A stretch of 64,000 nt of DNA from Rostratula benghalensis (Eukaryota > Chordata > Aves > Charadriiformes > Rostratulidae), in the NCBI GenBank assembly GCA_013399305.1, contig VXAI01000115.1, forward strand, positions 1,032,120 to 1,096,119, given 5' to 3'. Positions 37,301 through 51,100 of the stretch are shown piece by piece (the first letter of the stretch is position 1; each line of letters begins with the position of its first letter). The notes under the pieces were generated by a model. The model saw nothing but the letters and a program-made list of their open reading frames with translations, ran no database searches and was not told where the DNA came from. Made by a program: the position numbers and the translations under genes.

Positions 37301-40205
37301 TGTAACATCTATTGTAAGTCATACTTCAGTGAATCACCATTGTGATCTTTTTCTGTATTAGATATTCAACATCTACTCCAAAACAATGTCTAAGAAGCTG
37401 TTTTTCTTCCAGCAGGCAGATGGCTACTAAATTCTTTTCCATTTTTCTGTATCCCACAGAATTTAGGCTTGTATCTTTGATATATATACTCTGCAATATT
37501 AAGATATTAGAAGTATGGAAAATACAGCGGTTAGGAAACTGTTGTAATTAAATATACCCCCTGCAGAAAAGCCCAAAGTTGTCACTGAAACTGTGCCAGA
37601 GTTGTTACTCAGACATCAATGGCACAGCATTGCCCAGAAATTAAACAGATGAGCAAACCTAGAACATCTTTGAGGCCTCTTTCACACAGTAAGTACTAAG
37701 ACAGATAAACCTTTGGGAGACACAGCTGCCGGGATGCTGCATCCCATCCTCCCAAATCCAGGTCCTGAACAGGAGGCTCTGAAATTGGTGTAATGTCTAT
37801 TTTTCTTCTAATGGATCTACTAGGAAAGGCAGTGAGGCTCAGCTGGGAGCTGGGTGCAGGGCAAGCTCTGGGAGCTGCAGGGAGATGATCCACAGGTGAT
37901 TGATGTCGTGCATCACTGCAGACTGTGCAGACAGGAGGGAGCCAGACCCCATTTGTACAGCTGCCAGCAGGCAACAGCCTCAGGGGCTGATTGTCCCCAG
38001 GCCACACATATCTTCTTTTTCTCAAAGGAAGCCAGCTGCATCACTCAGAAAGCAGTTTGGAAGGAGAAGAGTATGTATGGGGCAGCCACTATCTGTCTGC
38101 AGACATAACCCAGGAGCGAAGTAGGAAGATAAGCTATGAAACAATGCAGGTTCACGTGTTTCCTCTATGGAGCTAATAAACTGGGGTTTCGTTGTGGACA
38201 CCCCTCCCCCCCCAAACTCTTTAGTTATGTATGACCCTATGTCTACAAGCAGACCTTTTCAACCACCTTCAGGCATTTAGCAGTACCTTAAAATCCCTGA
38301 GAACAACCTGGTTTGGACAGACTGGGATGGATATTTGCTTTCTGAGTTTCTAAACACTTGCTAAGAAAAAAATCAGGTAAATACCCGGTCTTCAGTAAGA
38401 TCCTGAATTAATGGCTGACAGGCCATCACCTGACTAGCTGATCAGGACAACAGACTACTACTTGCCCAAATGGCTCCATGCCCAGGCTCTTCCACAGGCC
38501 TTGCACCATCAAGATAGAAGCATAAAGGTCCTTGAAATAAATGGGAAACTCTGCTTATAAAGCTGATGGCATGATACAGTCCTCCATTTTCACTTCAGCA
38601 TCAAGGACGCCTCAGCCTTTAAGCCACGTACAAGGCAAGCACACCTGCCCCGAGCCCCTTGCAGGCTGAGAAACTAATGGCAAGCTCAGATATATCATCC
38701 TAAGTGACAATTAATTGACCTCAAAGTTGCAGCAACTCCAGAAGCATCATTGCTGGCTCTATTGTTTTTTAATGTGTCATTTGGAGAAGGTCAGCAGGCT
38801 CCTGTAAAAGACATACAAAAGACTTACTGAAGCAGATTGCCAGCTCAAGAAAGGATTAAATTATGATTCCTCAGACTCCAGTTTTATCTTACTGTAGGTG
38901 ATTTGTGTGCGGGGCAGAAAAGAGAGGAACAGACTTCTCAACATTTCTCTAAAGCTCTTCATTTTCAAGGGACCTAAAGCAGACATTGGCAACTGTTTGC
39001 AATACCATCAGGTACAAACACAGTGTTTTGCCCTTGCCACATAGCTTTTCTAGGCCCTTGTTGATGTATTGATGTCACTGAAAAAGCAGCTGTAAATCAG
39101 AAATTTAGGTCTCGTAGGGTAACCAAACACTGTTAAAGAGCTGCTGAGTTTGGAAATGAGAAGTCCTACACTAATAAAAAATTAAAGAACTTTGCTCCAA
39201 AAATGAAGCAAGGAGATGCCCTTCCCCAGCATTCAAATCTTCAAACTCACTTCCAGAGTGCCTGAAGAAAACAAATCATTTGTTTTGCCTCAAGGCATTA
39301 AAAGCTGCAACCACCCAGATATCAAAGGCCCATATTTCCTCTCCCTGTCAGCAACTATTACAATTAAATTATATTGTTTAAAAACAACGGCAAAATCACA
39401 CTGCATCTTGAAAACAAAGAAACCTGTGTACCGCATGTAGAAACCAAAGCACGGCTTTCAACTGGATGTGAGGCTCTTTCAACACTTGTACTGCATCATC
39501 GCCTTGCAACTGGATGGCCTTCAAGCAAGCCGTGAAGAACAACAGAGGTCCACTTCCAGTGAACTCACCTTATGAACTGATGTGGTTTGGTCATGTTGAT
39601 GGTGGTGACAGCCTTGGAAGAGGGCATCTTCAAGCAGAAAGTAGCAAGAGTGTGTAGTAGTACTGATGCAAGCAGCACTCAAGGTTGAAATCATGAGGAT
39701 GTGAGGGGTGGGGTTAACTCTGTGTTTCAAGAGGAATGAAACAGCATCTCGACAGAGAATTAATCTTGCTTTAGAAACCTATCTATTCATCTAAAAAAAA
39801 AAAAGCACCAAATCCAAAGTGGTCATTTAAACTATTAGAGGATACAACTAGGCTAAATTTTTAGGAAGGAGAGCTTGTGACAAATTCGGCAATTATACTT
39901 GTCCGTTTTGTTGGGGGTTTTTTTAGTCAAAACTAAATTTCTTAATAAAACTAATAATTTTTGCTGTCCTGACCCTATATTTTCTTTTGGAATTTTCTTT
40001 TTACTCTTTAAAAAAGGCTGTGAATAAGCCAGTAGATGTTACTAAAGACCATCCTTCTGCAGTAATTTGAAAAATGTGAGATCTCCCATAATTTATCTTT
40101 ACAAAATATTTGTAAAGGAATTTACAGTGATAGAAATGCATTCACACTCTTGCTACAGGCATGTATCTACTGGATCTGTGCCTCTGCATTTTTGGTTTCT
40201 TCTAG
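34306..40205. other. Non-coding stretch, nothing recognised
   Basis: Nearly 6 kb without a recognised gene or repeat family. A 14-base CAG/CTG palindrome lies at about 36969-36985. Open frames stay under 110 codons, overlap on both strands and lack domains. Confidence 0.5.
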
Positions 40206-40417
40206 GCATTTTAGCAGCCCGGAAACCTGAGCCTGCAAGACCCTTGGCTATCTGGGATGACAGTGCACGGGGGGGAATTGGGGTGGGAGGTTATTCCAGT
40301 GTGCAGCATCGGGCACCCATCCTCTACACTGACTTCAACGACCCTGACAACATGACCACCTATTTGAGACAGCTGCTTGTGGGAACTGGAAGGGTCATCA
40401 GCTCCAGACACTGCTGA
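40206..40417 (+). CDS. Protein-like exon candidate, unidentified
   Basis: A pyrimidine-rich run ending in AG ('tttttggtttcttctag') precedes an open stretch of about 70 codons ending in TGA at 40415-40417. The peptide has varied, protein-like composition (for example ARPLAIWDDSARGG, HRAPILYTDFNDPDNM, TTYLRQLL), and third positions are G/C-rich (ATC CTC TAC ... GAC TTC AAC GAC). That contrasts with the A+T-rich surroundings. The same frame stays open upstream to 40067, but that part has ordinary intron-like composition. A CR1 copy begins about 50 bases after the stop. I recognise no family. It may be a terminal exon, a retrocopy fragment, or part of an unknown repeat; the opposite strand is also open for 66 codons, which weakens the case. 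Confidence 0.3.
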
Positions 40418-40470
40418 ATGCTCTGGTTACTTTCTTTGGATTTTGCCAAAATCTCCTTTCATGACTCTTA

Positions 40471-40847
40471 CCTGGAGAACAGAAGGCTCCAGAGAGACCT
40501 TATAGCAGCCTTCCAGTACCTAAAGGGAGCCTATGGGAGAGATGGGGAGGGACTTTTTGACAGGGAATGTAGCGATAGGATGAGGGGGAATGGTTTTAAA
40601 TTGAAAGAGGGGAGATATAGATTAGATATTAGGAAGAAATTCTTTACAATGAGGATCATGAGACACTGGATCAGGCTGCCCAGATAAGTTGTGGATGTCC
40701 CATCCCTGGAAGTGTTTAAGGCCTGGATGGATGGGGCTTGGAGCAACCTTGTCTAGTGGGAGGTGTCACTGCCCATGGCAGGGGTGCTGTAGCAACATGA
40801 TCTTTAACATCCCTTCCTACCCAAACCATTCTACAATTCTATGATTT
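40471..40847 (+). mobile_element. CR1 LINE, 5'-truncated
   Basis: A plus-strand CR1 3' end of about 375 bases. The ORF2 C-terminal part is readable from [20 protein letters not shown] through [20 protein letters not shown] to RHWIRLPR, where a premature stop (TAA at 40685-40687) replaces the expected E-V-V. The downstream coding sequence continues in decayed form ('cccatccctggaagtgttt'). The tail 'cccaaaccattctacaattctatgatt' is the typical CR1 3' end. The 5' breakpoint lies near 40466-40471. Confidence 0.92.
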
Positions 40848-43800
40848 TTAAGCACTATCTTCTTAATCCATTTACAGCAGTGGTGGAAACTTCAGGATGC
40901 CATTCACCTTCCACAATCTTCCCTGAGATCTCTTCTTTCAGACTTTAACAGCTAGGTTAACAGGTTTAATAGTTAGGTTTAACAGTGTAAGTCTATATCT
41001 CCCTCCATACATGTGTAAGTAAGGCTGAGCACTACGCAAACTCAGAAAAGATGTTCCAAGAAACACGTCAGAAGAAGAAAACAGCAGTTTCTATTAATGG
41101 GGGATGCTATGCCGTTTGATTCAGAAGAAATGGGCCCTAAAATTCTAGTCTCAAATTTCTGTGCATGTTTTGCTGTGGCTGCAGGCATAAAACTGACTTT
41201 TCATCATTCATGTACTTCACAACACACCCGTCTAGGCTGATGAAAGTACAACATTGACATCTACGCAGTCAAGACAAATGGGATTTTCGCATTGCACTCA
41301 ACAAATTAGAAATCCTGAGTAACTCCCATAAAGGTTGAAAATAGCTTTATTCAACTGCTGTTGTATTAAGGTAGAAATTATTAAACATTTTTTTTACTTG
41401 GTTCTGCAGGCTGCCTGAAAAAGCTATCATCAGCTTTTTTAAAGGAAACATAAAGGGGCTGCTTCAGAAAAGAGCAACTTAAAATTATCATGAAAGTGCT
41501 CATACATAGGCAGGTGGATGGGATTTTCAAGCTTATGCCTACTTCTGAGAGATGACAACCCTTTTTAGGACAGCTTGGGTAACACGAAGAATCACGAGAA
41601 AATGCCTCATGCTTTCAGAGAAAAAGGTGGCAACTTTATATCGTCTTGCTCCTTTACATAGTCCTGCTCCTTTTTATTTCCCCGGGCTCTGGCTGGCTGG
41701 GGAGCAATCTTTACCTCCAAGGCAGGAGAGGGGGGAACTGCCGAGCTCTTGGACTGGGAAAGGTCCCTCACTTGCCCAGCAGAGTCCCATCCAAGCCATC
41801 CACCTTGCTACTTCTGACACAAATGTATCTTAGCAAAGTGATGTAATTTTCTATACTTAGGCACAAAAAAGCAAAATAAAACAAGAAGCAAAAGAGTTGA
41901 TCCCTAAATTGGCTAGTTTGATTAATATATAAGAGGTGAAAGCTATTTCAGAAACACAAAACCTTATTATAAAATAATGATGAAATCATATTTACTACAT
42001 CTGATTAAACAAAAAATAGGCAATTTCTTGGACAGTACACAAGATCCTGGTTTATTTTGGTTTATTAATAAATCATGATAATTGTGTTTCATTGCTTTGC
42101 TCTTAAAAAGTTAGCATAAATATTGCATTTGTTTCTATTAAAATAGTGATTTATGGAGTACTCCTTACATTAAGACTATTACAGAAATATCAATTTATCA
42201 GTAAACTTCAATGGACAAACAAACTGGAGACAACATGTTCCGTTCAAATAAGATTTAGCCTATTATCAGGTTTCAGACTAAGGACACAGAAAATTGAACC
42301 TTTGTATATTAAACAATATTGTAAGCAAATGCAGTTTACTGCTTCGTTTGTTAAGATGGATTTCCATAAGGAACCATAGACCTCTGCATTGTAAAACCTT
42401 AATTCTGTGCTGAATTTGAAGCTGGAATATGGCAATAGTATGTGAGTGGGCTAGTTTTGTATCATTTCCATCTTACCCGCAGGAAAAATAATCCATCAGC
42501 ACCTTGCCATCAGTTAACCATAAAGCTTTCTTCAAGATTGACCCCACCAGGAGAGCTGCCCAGGCATACCCAAGGCGTTGGGCAGGATAGCAGGCAGGGT
42601 GTCCCATGCCCAGTGGCTGGCTCCAGGTTGGGTAATTTGGGGATGTAAATCTAAGCAAGAGCTGGTTTTCCTGAGATGGAATTTTTGTGGTGAGACTGGG
42701 AAGATGACAAGGATGGCAGGAGCTCCAGTGCTCCCCGTGCTGATATGGAAGAGCACAGTGAACCCTGTTACTGCTCTGTTGGCCCTTGTTGGGCTAAGAG
42801 ACACCCAGCTCATTTTGGCAGGTAGGGGAATTTCCTCTCAAATCCTTTGTGACCTGGAAAGTGGCCTTCCATGTGTCACAGACCACCAGAGACCAACCAT
42901 AGAGCAAGCCTGGTCTGCAGTGATGGGTCTTAGCCATTGACACCAAGGCACAAATATGCAGATCCTCTGCACGCTGCTCCTTACGCTTGTAGCAAGACCC
43001 AATGTTAAGTGCAGAAGTATCTATCCGTGTATACTTACCATAATTTTTATCAGCCTTTTAAGGTATCTACTCTCCTTTTTTCTAAATGTGTATAAGGGTA
43101 AATAGCAGATCCTGTTGACTTCTTGGCTTGGTTTTGTATTATTTTTGAAGACACCACAGATATACTTGCAGCAAATTAACTTACTAATTTGGTATGAGAG
43201 CATTTTACACGCCTGTTGTAGAATAACTCCTGAAAAACTGCACCATAAATACACAGACATAATATCTGGCTAGTTAGAAAGCTTTAATTCTCACAAAAAA
43301 TATTCTGAAGTTTCCCACACAGCAATATACGACTAGCATGCTAATAACAATGACACATCACTGGGGTAACTCAGTGTTTTGTCATGTAAAGGAAGCCTGC
43401 ACCTTGTTATTTAATAAAGCCACGTTTGCAAATAGCAATTAAGTTGAGGCCTTTGCCACACAGTAGTTCTTATCAACCTTAAAATAGGTGAGGGAGTCTT
43501 AAACAAGATCAGCATAATGAGCCAACGGATGTGTGACTTGCTGACCTTATCTGAAAAGTATTTAATCAGTTATAGCCACACAATGTCTGCTTCTGCATCA
43601 AAATTATTAATTATTAAACAACACATTACTAACACCAGTGTTTGTAAAAATTCACTTTTCCTCATTGTAATAGAGTTTCAAGTAATGTACTCTCTTACTG
43701 TTCATTTCTAAACGGTCTAAATAGGACACTGGCAATAACAAACCAATTTCAGTCCAAGAGTTTGAAAAGGAATTGAGACATCTGCCGTGGCCCTGGGGCC

Positions 43801-44057
43801 AGGCACTCGCATTCTGCCCAGGATGTGCTCCACAACTCACAATGTCTGTCCAAACGAACTCTCCCTCAAGCCAGACATAATGCTGAACACCACAGCAGAC
43901 TACCAAGAGACATGATGGCTAAGCAAAATCTGCAAAAGTACAGAAATTATTTTTTAAACTCAAATAGGCCCCCCTAAAAAAGAGAAAAACAAAGTGAGTA
44001 ACTTAGTAGCTTCGCAAATGATACACTTTAAGGAAAAGGGTGGTTATGAAACATTTA
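40848..44057. other. Non-coding stretch, nothing recognised
   Basis: No gene is recognised. A 120-codon frame at 42578-42940 (+) sits in a G+C-rich patch that is also open on the other strand, and it has no domain. Confidence 0.5.
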
Positions 44058-44120
44058 ACTTTTATGGCTTTTTAGATATTATTTTTAGGCTTTTACGGCT
44101 ATTTTAGATACTAATCCTTA
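44058..44120. repeat. Imperfect tandem duplication, 31-base unit x2
   Basis: 'cttttatggctttttagatatta' and 'cttttacggctattttagatacta' stand head to tail with a few substitutions and one indel. A local duplication. Confidence 0.75.
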
Positions 44121-44826
44121 AATGTTTGCAAGAAAAATCTATCCTACAGAGAGAGAGAGGCAGGAATATTTAGGTGATAGCTGGTCTGTGTCCTGTCATA
44201 AATTCAACACCATAGCCATGTGTCTGGGATTCTGTGTACCTGATCAGCACATGGGCAGCAGTTCTGCTATGCACTGCCTATCTCAGATTTACCCCACAGG
44301 CCAGGAGCATGATGTGACCAGAGCCCATCAGCCTGGCTGTTGATACCCAGTAGATGTTTGCTCTGAGCAGTTGGACTTCCAGCATTCAGCCCAAGATAAT
44401 GCTCCCCCTACTTGCTGGACATCCAGAAATGTTGGCAGACGATAGCCCCGCAAAAAGCACAGCAGGAATCACTGGGTAAAGCAGTGGTCTACCAAGACTA
44501 CAAGAAGCAGTGGAGCTAGCAGACTTGTTACCCATATTGCCTACATCTTTTTACTAGGCAGGTGCAATTGAAACAAAAACTGTGAAATGAAAGATGTCAA
44601 AAAGCAACAAAGAAGGAACTGGTCAAATTCTATTAATGTGAGTGCCAATTAAATGCCTAGCTGCTGTACGTGCCTTTGTAAATCTGTGACCTAAAATGAG
44701 AGGGAAATGTCCTTTGCAGAACACACAGAATGTCAAAGACATATTTTGGATTCATCTATGAAAATGAAACAGATTATGTTACTATCAGAGCATACAGTGA
44801 AGCCTCAACCCTCCCATAAACCCAGT

Positions 44827-44844
44827 TACATACATACATACATA
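44827..44844. repeat. (CATA)n patch
   Basis: About four copies of TACA/CATA followed by AATA repeats. Simple sequence. Confidence 0.8.
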
Positions 44845-45149
44845 AATAAATCCCTGACTTGCCAAATTTCTTTAGCTGATGTAAACTGTTTTTTAAGATT
44901 TCTATTACATGAGTAAACATCACTTCCTATATTTTTTGTCGACTGAGTGTAAGGATTTAAAGAAGACAAATCAAGTTTATTTTAGATTCCCTGAGGAAAA
45001 ACAAACCCATCTGTCCTCACTCCTTCCCTGCTGGTTTATAGTGTTCACTATTAGTTATTTCCATAACACACCTACATTTATCCTTATCTGCAAGAGGAGC
45101 ATTTATCTCACAAATACTCCTGTCAAATGGCTCTAAAGTACCAGCAGAT

Positions 45150-45170
45150 AAAAAAAAAAAAAAAAAAAAA
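45150..45170. repeat. Poly-A run (21)
   Basis: The longest homopolymer in the window. No retroposed gene body is recognised next to it. Confidence 0.92.
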
Positions 45171-48100
45171 TTGATCCCAATGGAAATGAAATATATAACA
45201 TAGCAAGATGAGCTGTAACCTCCTAAGCCTAAAGCTGGTCCCTTGGCACCTCTCATGCAGTGTGACATGGCCTACATGGAAACACACAGAAGTTGAGAAG
45301 CAAGTATAACAGGCAAAAAGAGAATTGTTTTACTACATAATGTAATGTCAGACTTGTTATCAAAACGGTGCTTCCTTAAAAGCTCTTTGGTTGAAGACAG
45401 CACAGCTGCTTGCTCTTTTCTTTCCTCCCTCACGGGTGGCATATGTAAAAGCTGAAGACCAGTACTACCAATAACAGAGGTGTGGTCCCAGCACGGGAAG
45501 TCCCTGGCACTCACACATTTCTCTTTATTGTCACCAGCACAGCAGTAACTCTCAGTCCCACAGTCCAGCAAAAGGCCTCAGCTAAAGTCCTTTGGAAACT
45601 GTTTTCAAAGGTGCTCTCTCCCAGCATCTTTGTAAATCACAAAGTAAACCCACCAAGAAATCAGCAGCTTAAACAATGCAAGGAGCATCTTAATGTGGAC
45701 AGTAGTTTAAGTGGCCACCACAGGATCACAACCCGTGTTCCTTGTTTTGCAAGAAAATGCTCTGCTAAATTTGAAGACATCTTGCGAAAAGTGTGTTATC
45801 AAATCACCAACGGCTTAATCCAGCAGAGCGGATGGAAAGTCACATTTACTGAGCCTCAAAACACATCTGCACAGGATGCTTCCCTGGGAAGTTTCATGGT
45901 GGTGTGATTTTAGCTCTCTACAACTGTCGTTGAGGGCCATACGAGCAGATGTACACACGGAAAATGTTTCCCAGCCCCTCGCTATTTAAGCAGGGACTCA
46001 ACCCAACATGTACAAATGATCCAGTGTCATGAATTTCCACGGACAAAGTAATGCAATGCACTGTCATAAGGATGGTTTTACATAATTCTTTCCAGGACAG
46101 CGGGAGTTTACAAACCCGTTTCTGTTGTGCTTTCGCCTTGCACCAGGGGACCTCAGATTTACTTCCCCTCATCTCCACTGACAGTGCTGCCATTCACACC
46201 GCACACAGATGACAGAGGTGCGAGCGTGGTGAGGTACCATCCCAGTAAGAAAGCTAGGACAGCAGCAATGGAGTTGGTATTTTTATTTCTGAAAAGCTGC
46301 ATACCGCTTGCCTCACCTCCGCGGAACGCAAGGCTCCTAGGCACATCTCTCTTAACACGTGTCTCCATGTCAGTGGATTTGGTGAATATCTCAAGACAGT
46401 TTTGTTTAATGCAGCACTGAGCTGTGCTGTTTCATTAGTCTCAATGACAACGTCTCAACTTCCCTGAGCTGCAGGTTCACGTTTCTCTGAGCTGACAGTT
46501 TGAACACAATTTAGCTTGTGCTCAGGATAATCACAAATCCCATCTGTCTCTGCCTCAAGAAAGACGAGAGCCCTTCTAGGGAGGATCCCATGCTGTTTTG
46601 TCTGCTAAAACTCAATCTTGTGATACTGATTCAAGGTAGACGAGACAGGAGGAGGCAGCTGGGCCAGGCAGGGAGCCCCAAGCTATGTCTACACCACACT
46701 CCATGTTCCCACCAGTGTCCTCCCATGGAGCATAGCCACGGATGAGAGACAAGGTTGGCATCAGGCCCCTTTTCATGGCTGCTCACGCCCAGCGGTGTAG
46801 ACACAACCGCTGACCTCAAGCTGTTCCCCATGTCTTTCCAGTAAATAAACTGCCTGCTCAAGGCACCTTTGGTGTGACATAGCTGGAAAGTTGTCAATGG
46901 AAATTCCTACCAGGATGGTGTGAATGCACTGGTAGGACGTGTGCTGGGGAGGAGAAACCCCAGGCACACAAGCCAAGGGCAACAAAGAGAAGGAATGCAT
47001 CCTGTCATAAGGGATATCAAGAAATAAAGACCATGTAGGAACAGCTAAGGCTTTTTCAATAGCTTTAAGAAGACCAAGCTGTTTATAAGAACTACTCTCA
47101 TTACTTCTAACAGCCTGCCTGCAGGAGCTGCTGGACAGATGAGGTGCATTTAGACTCTGCTTCTGCTTTTTTTTTTAATTCTCTCTGAAGAAAAAGCATT
47201 TCAATGGGGCTTGAATGTATCCTAAATTTCATGTAAGTACTCCTTCTGTTATAATGCCTACTCTAGTTGGAAAAAGACAAATTTAACAAAAACTGAACAT
47301 ACATTTGCTTTCTATTCAGCTTTATTCTAAAATCATAGTTGTCTTTGTAATACCAATACTGAAGACAAAGACATAAATTGTTTACTTAATTCTTCCTTTT
47401 ATTTGCTTTGATTTATTTAAAAACAAAAACATGCAACATCCTTAACATTCTCACCATAAGCAAACACAGACAAACAGCTTGCCTCAAACTTGAATTAAGT
47501 CCTATTTAAAGCACATCACAAGGCTAATTTCTAGTACTGGCAGCATAGTGATACTGATAACCACATTACGTTATTGAGCCCAACTGTGGCTTCCAGAGAA
47601 AACAAAACAAAACAGATGAGGAAAAATGCATCTACTTCCGAATAGAAATCTTCACACTATTCCTCAGCCATATCTAATGAGAATCACAGTACATGCATTT
47701 GCAAATGTACAGCATTAACATTATCCTCTCTATAAGAATGCCCCATCAAAATCTTTACCACTAAAAAGACGAATGCCACGATACTTCACCTTGCACTAAA
47801 AATGCCTTCTATATTAAACACACAGAAATTATATCAAATTACATTTGCTTCACTTCATTCCTCCATACTTTTTGCAGCTTGCAAGACCACAGGACAATTC
47901 CACCTAACCCGCAAAGGATTTTCCACCATCACATAACATTACAACTTAATGAGTAACCCTTGACTAAACTTCTACAATTTAACCCAGTCTGCAGCTCACA
48001 AAGGCCTTGCCAACCTGCTCCATCAGCAGTGCAAGTTTCCAGGACCAAGGTAATACTTTGTCAGTGTTTGCTCCTGCTAACACTTCCATCCGTTAGGCAT

Positions 48101-51100
48101 TCATTTCCCAGTCCGTACCTACGGAAGTGGTGAAGCTTTCATTAAGGATCTAATATCTTACTCTCTCAAGTTTCAAAAATACAGTTCTAAATGGAGGGTA
48201 CCTCAATGTACACTAAATTAAACCTTCACATATCTCAAGGTCCCCAGCAGCAGCTGACCAGATGGTCAACAAAATAAAATACAACCTGCCAACAGCAGAG
48301 AGTTACTTCCACATATGGTAGCGCAATGGCTACAAATCTCCATGGACAACATGAGAAAATACCTCCTGGACCTTTGACCTAGAATTAAAACCATGGCTTC
48401 ATTAACCTTGATCAGTAAAAAAGAGTGGCCACACACATCTCTTTGCTGATACACCTCCTCCACGTTTAAAATGTCTGCTGAAACCAAGGGCAAGTTATAC
48501 AGGCTTTTTGTTGTTAAAGCTATAAAAAATTTACAGAAGTTGAGGCCCAACAACATCAGTCACTCCTTACATTTCATGCTGAGAACAGCAAAAGGAGTGA
48601 CCATTGCAGATCCTTGGAATAAACGCAGAGATTGATTTGGCCATACAAAACCACAGTCAAATCAAGAGAATAGCACAGAAAAATTAGTGTACAGTATGAA
48701 GGATGCTCTTTCTCCAGCAGCAAACATTATCTACAAGTTATTTTTGATACATTTAGCAGACCTTGTCACTGATCTGGTTTCCAGAGGCTCACAAAGCTGC
48801 CCCAGCATGTTGAAACGTGGTGAATGTGGGGTCAGAGTAGGCAAAGGGACTGGGGAGAGCCAGGGCAGCAACTTCTGCAATGGACTTTACTGCTGAAGAA
48901 ATTATATGATGGAAACACATCTTCATGAAGGTCTTAAACTGCACCTCAGGATTAACTAAGGCCATAACACAGGACAAACCCACACTGCACTCCTTTCAGA
49001 TTTGGTAGGACAGCATACAGAAACCAAGGTTCTTAGCATTGCAAAGTAATCAAAAGCAGTGATTTCTATCACATGGCTCAAATGCTGTTGTCACTGCCTG
49101 GGTGGGAGGGGACAGACATCAGTACGAGGATCCAGGGCTGGTTCCCAGGGACCTGAAGCCCCTTCCTGAGTGGCTCCTGTTGTGGCACGTCCTCTCCCAC
49201 TGTGGAAGGTGTTGGGAATGGCGGAGCTGAGTTGAGGTGCACTGTGATCAGATAACACCCCCAAATCCTGCTGCACCCAGTAGCCAACAGCCCCAGTCAT
49301 TAGTGGTGACATACACAGAAACCTGCTGTTTCTGACCACAGCCTGGTACAATGCTGAGCGCTGAGCTCCCCTGTACAACTAATTTAAGCACATTAAGGCT
49401 CCCTGAGTGTTAGCAACATTATGTGCTTTCCCTAGAGGCGGACGACAAGAGGACTTAGCTCCAGTAAGATAACTGCAGCATACCCACAGGTCCCCAGAGA
49501 GTACTGTTCCCATCACTAAACTGGGAAAAGCAGGTGTTAAGAACCTGCAAACAAGGTGAATTGGTTTGTGTAACTCATGAGAGATGCTAAAGGTAATGCC
49601 CAACAGGCCCATGTCACAGTGCCAATTATTTTACTAAATTTAAATAATAAAAAGCTGTTACTTGGTTTTCAGTAAAAATAAATACCCATATGCACTAAGG
49701 GTTTCATCATTTCATCATTTCTCATCTCAATCTTTGCCATTTACAAGTTGCACTGAGCTCATAACTAACTGCAGTGGTGAGAGTTCACAGCAGATGGTAA
49801 AAAAATATTGTTCACCTTTCAAGCTTTAATTCAAGCTCCACCAGTTCCCAGATGTAAAAGTACCAAAAACGCAGGGCTGTGTTAAAGTATCAGAGAAATA
49901 GAAGAGGGCTGGAGAACAAGCTGTAAAACCAAGTGCAGGATTTGGTAATATTCAGTACAGTCCCACTTCTCACATCCTTTTTAATACTGTAGGAATGCAA
50001 CACTCTGTCACGGCTGGAAGAATAAAATCTCCCCTTGCAAACCTAAGAATCAGCATTTGAAGAATCGTGTTTTCTGTCTACCAGTGTAATCCTGTTGATG
50101 TGTCCTTGTAAAATGCCTTATTCTTTAACCCCAGGCACACCTGCAGCATGTGTTGTGTTCGTACAACGGCAATTCCATTAGCCTTACCCAAAGTGTCATC
50201 AATTTGCTGCAAAACCCCGGCTGCTGAAGTGCTCTGTACACTGCAAACAGAGCAGGCAGGCCTTCTCCCTCGAGGCTCTACTCCTGCTCAGCTGCATATT
50301 TCCAGCAGTATATCTAACTTCACACCTGAATTTGTAACTACTCCCAGGGAATCCAGAGCAGCCCGAAGACAATACACAGAGGTGAAGATCTGAAGTCCTC
50401 ACTGCTTCCTAAAAGCACCCTATGACAGATTTCTGGCAAACAGTGGTTGTATAAATAAAAGGAGAAAACCATCGCCCTCATGTCTGCTGTCTCCCTGCTT
50501 TTTGAGACTATTTCTGAAAGGTAAATTTACCTAGAGAAAATAGAACAAAAAACCTGTGGCAGACAAAGCTCATTTTGAACTGCATGCCCACCCTTCTTTT
50601 TACAGTTTTTCCAGTACTTCACTCGTCAATGGACCAATCCACAAGTAGCAAAACCATAGAAAAGCATTCTGCTGAAAGCTGCAAACATCAAGGAATTTTC
50701 ACAGAATCTCCTCTTGCGAAGAAAGTAAAGTAACATTAACTTCACAACCAGAGAAACTGTGATAAGGGGAAGTCGAGTGAGTGGCTTGGCACAGCTGGAA
50801 AATTGCTCGGCTCCAGTACTGCATGACATCTGGTTGTTGTTACTAGTAATACTTTTTTACAGAACAGCCTAACAGTGGAGTTTGCAGGTAAAATCAAGAT
50901 CCTGGCCTTCAGGAGTTTATGGTCTGTGCTGCATGAAAAAAATTAGCAGTGATAAAGCACATACGTATGCTGTAAATGCTAGAAAGCAGGTAAGCAGAGC
51001 CAGCAATAGAGCCAGCAGAAGACACACTGTGTCTTCTGGAGAACCATCATCAGGTGCATTTCTTAATCATTCAAATGGACCAGTTTTAACCTTTTCTCAG

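Noticed and set aside
45482..45907. 141-codon plus-strand frame
   Set aside because: No recognisable domain, no acceptor-like start and no conserved-looking motif. Treated as chance.
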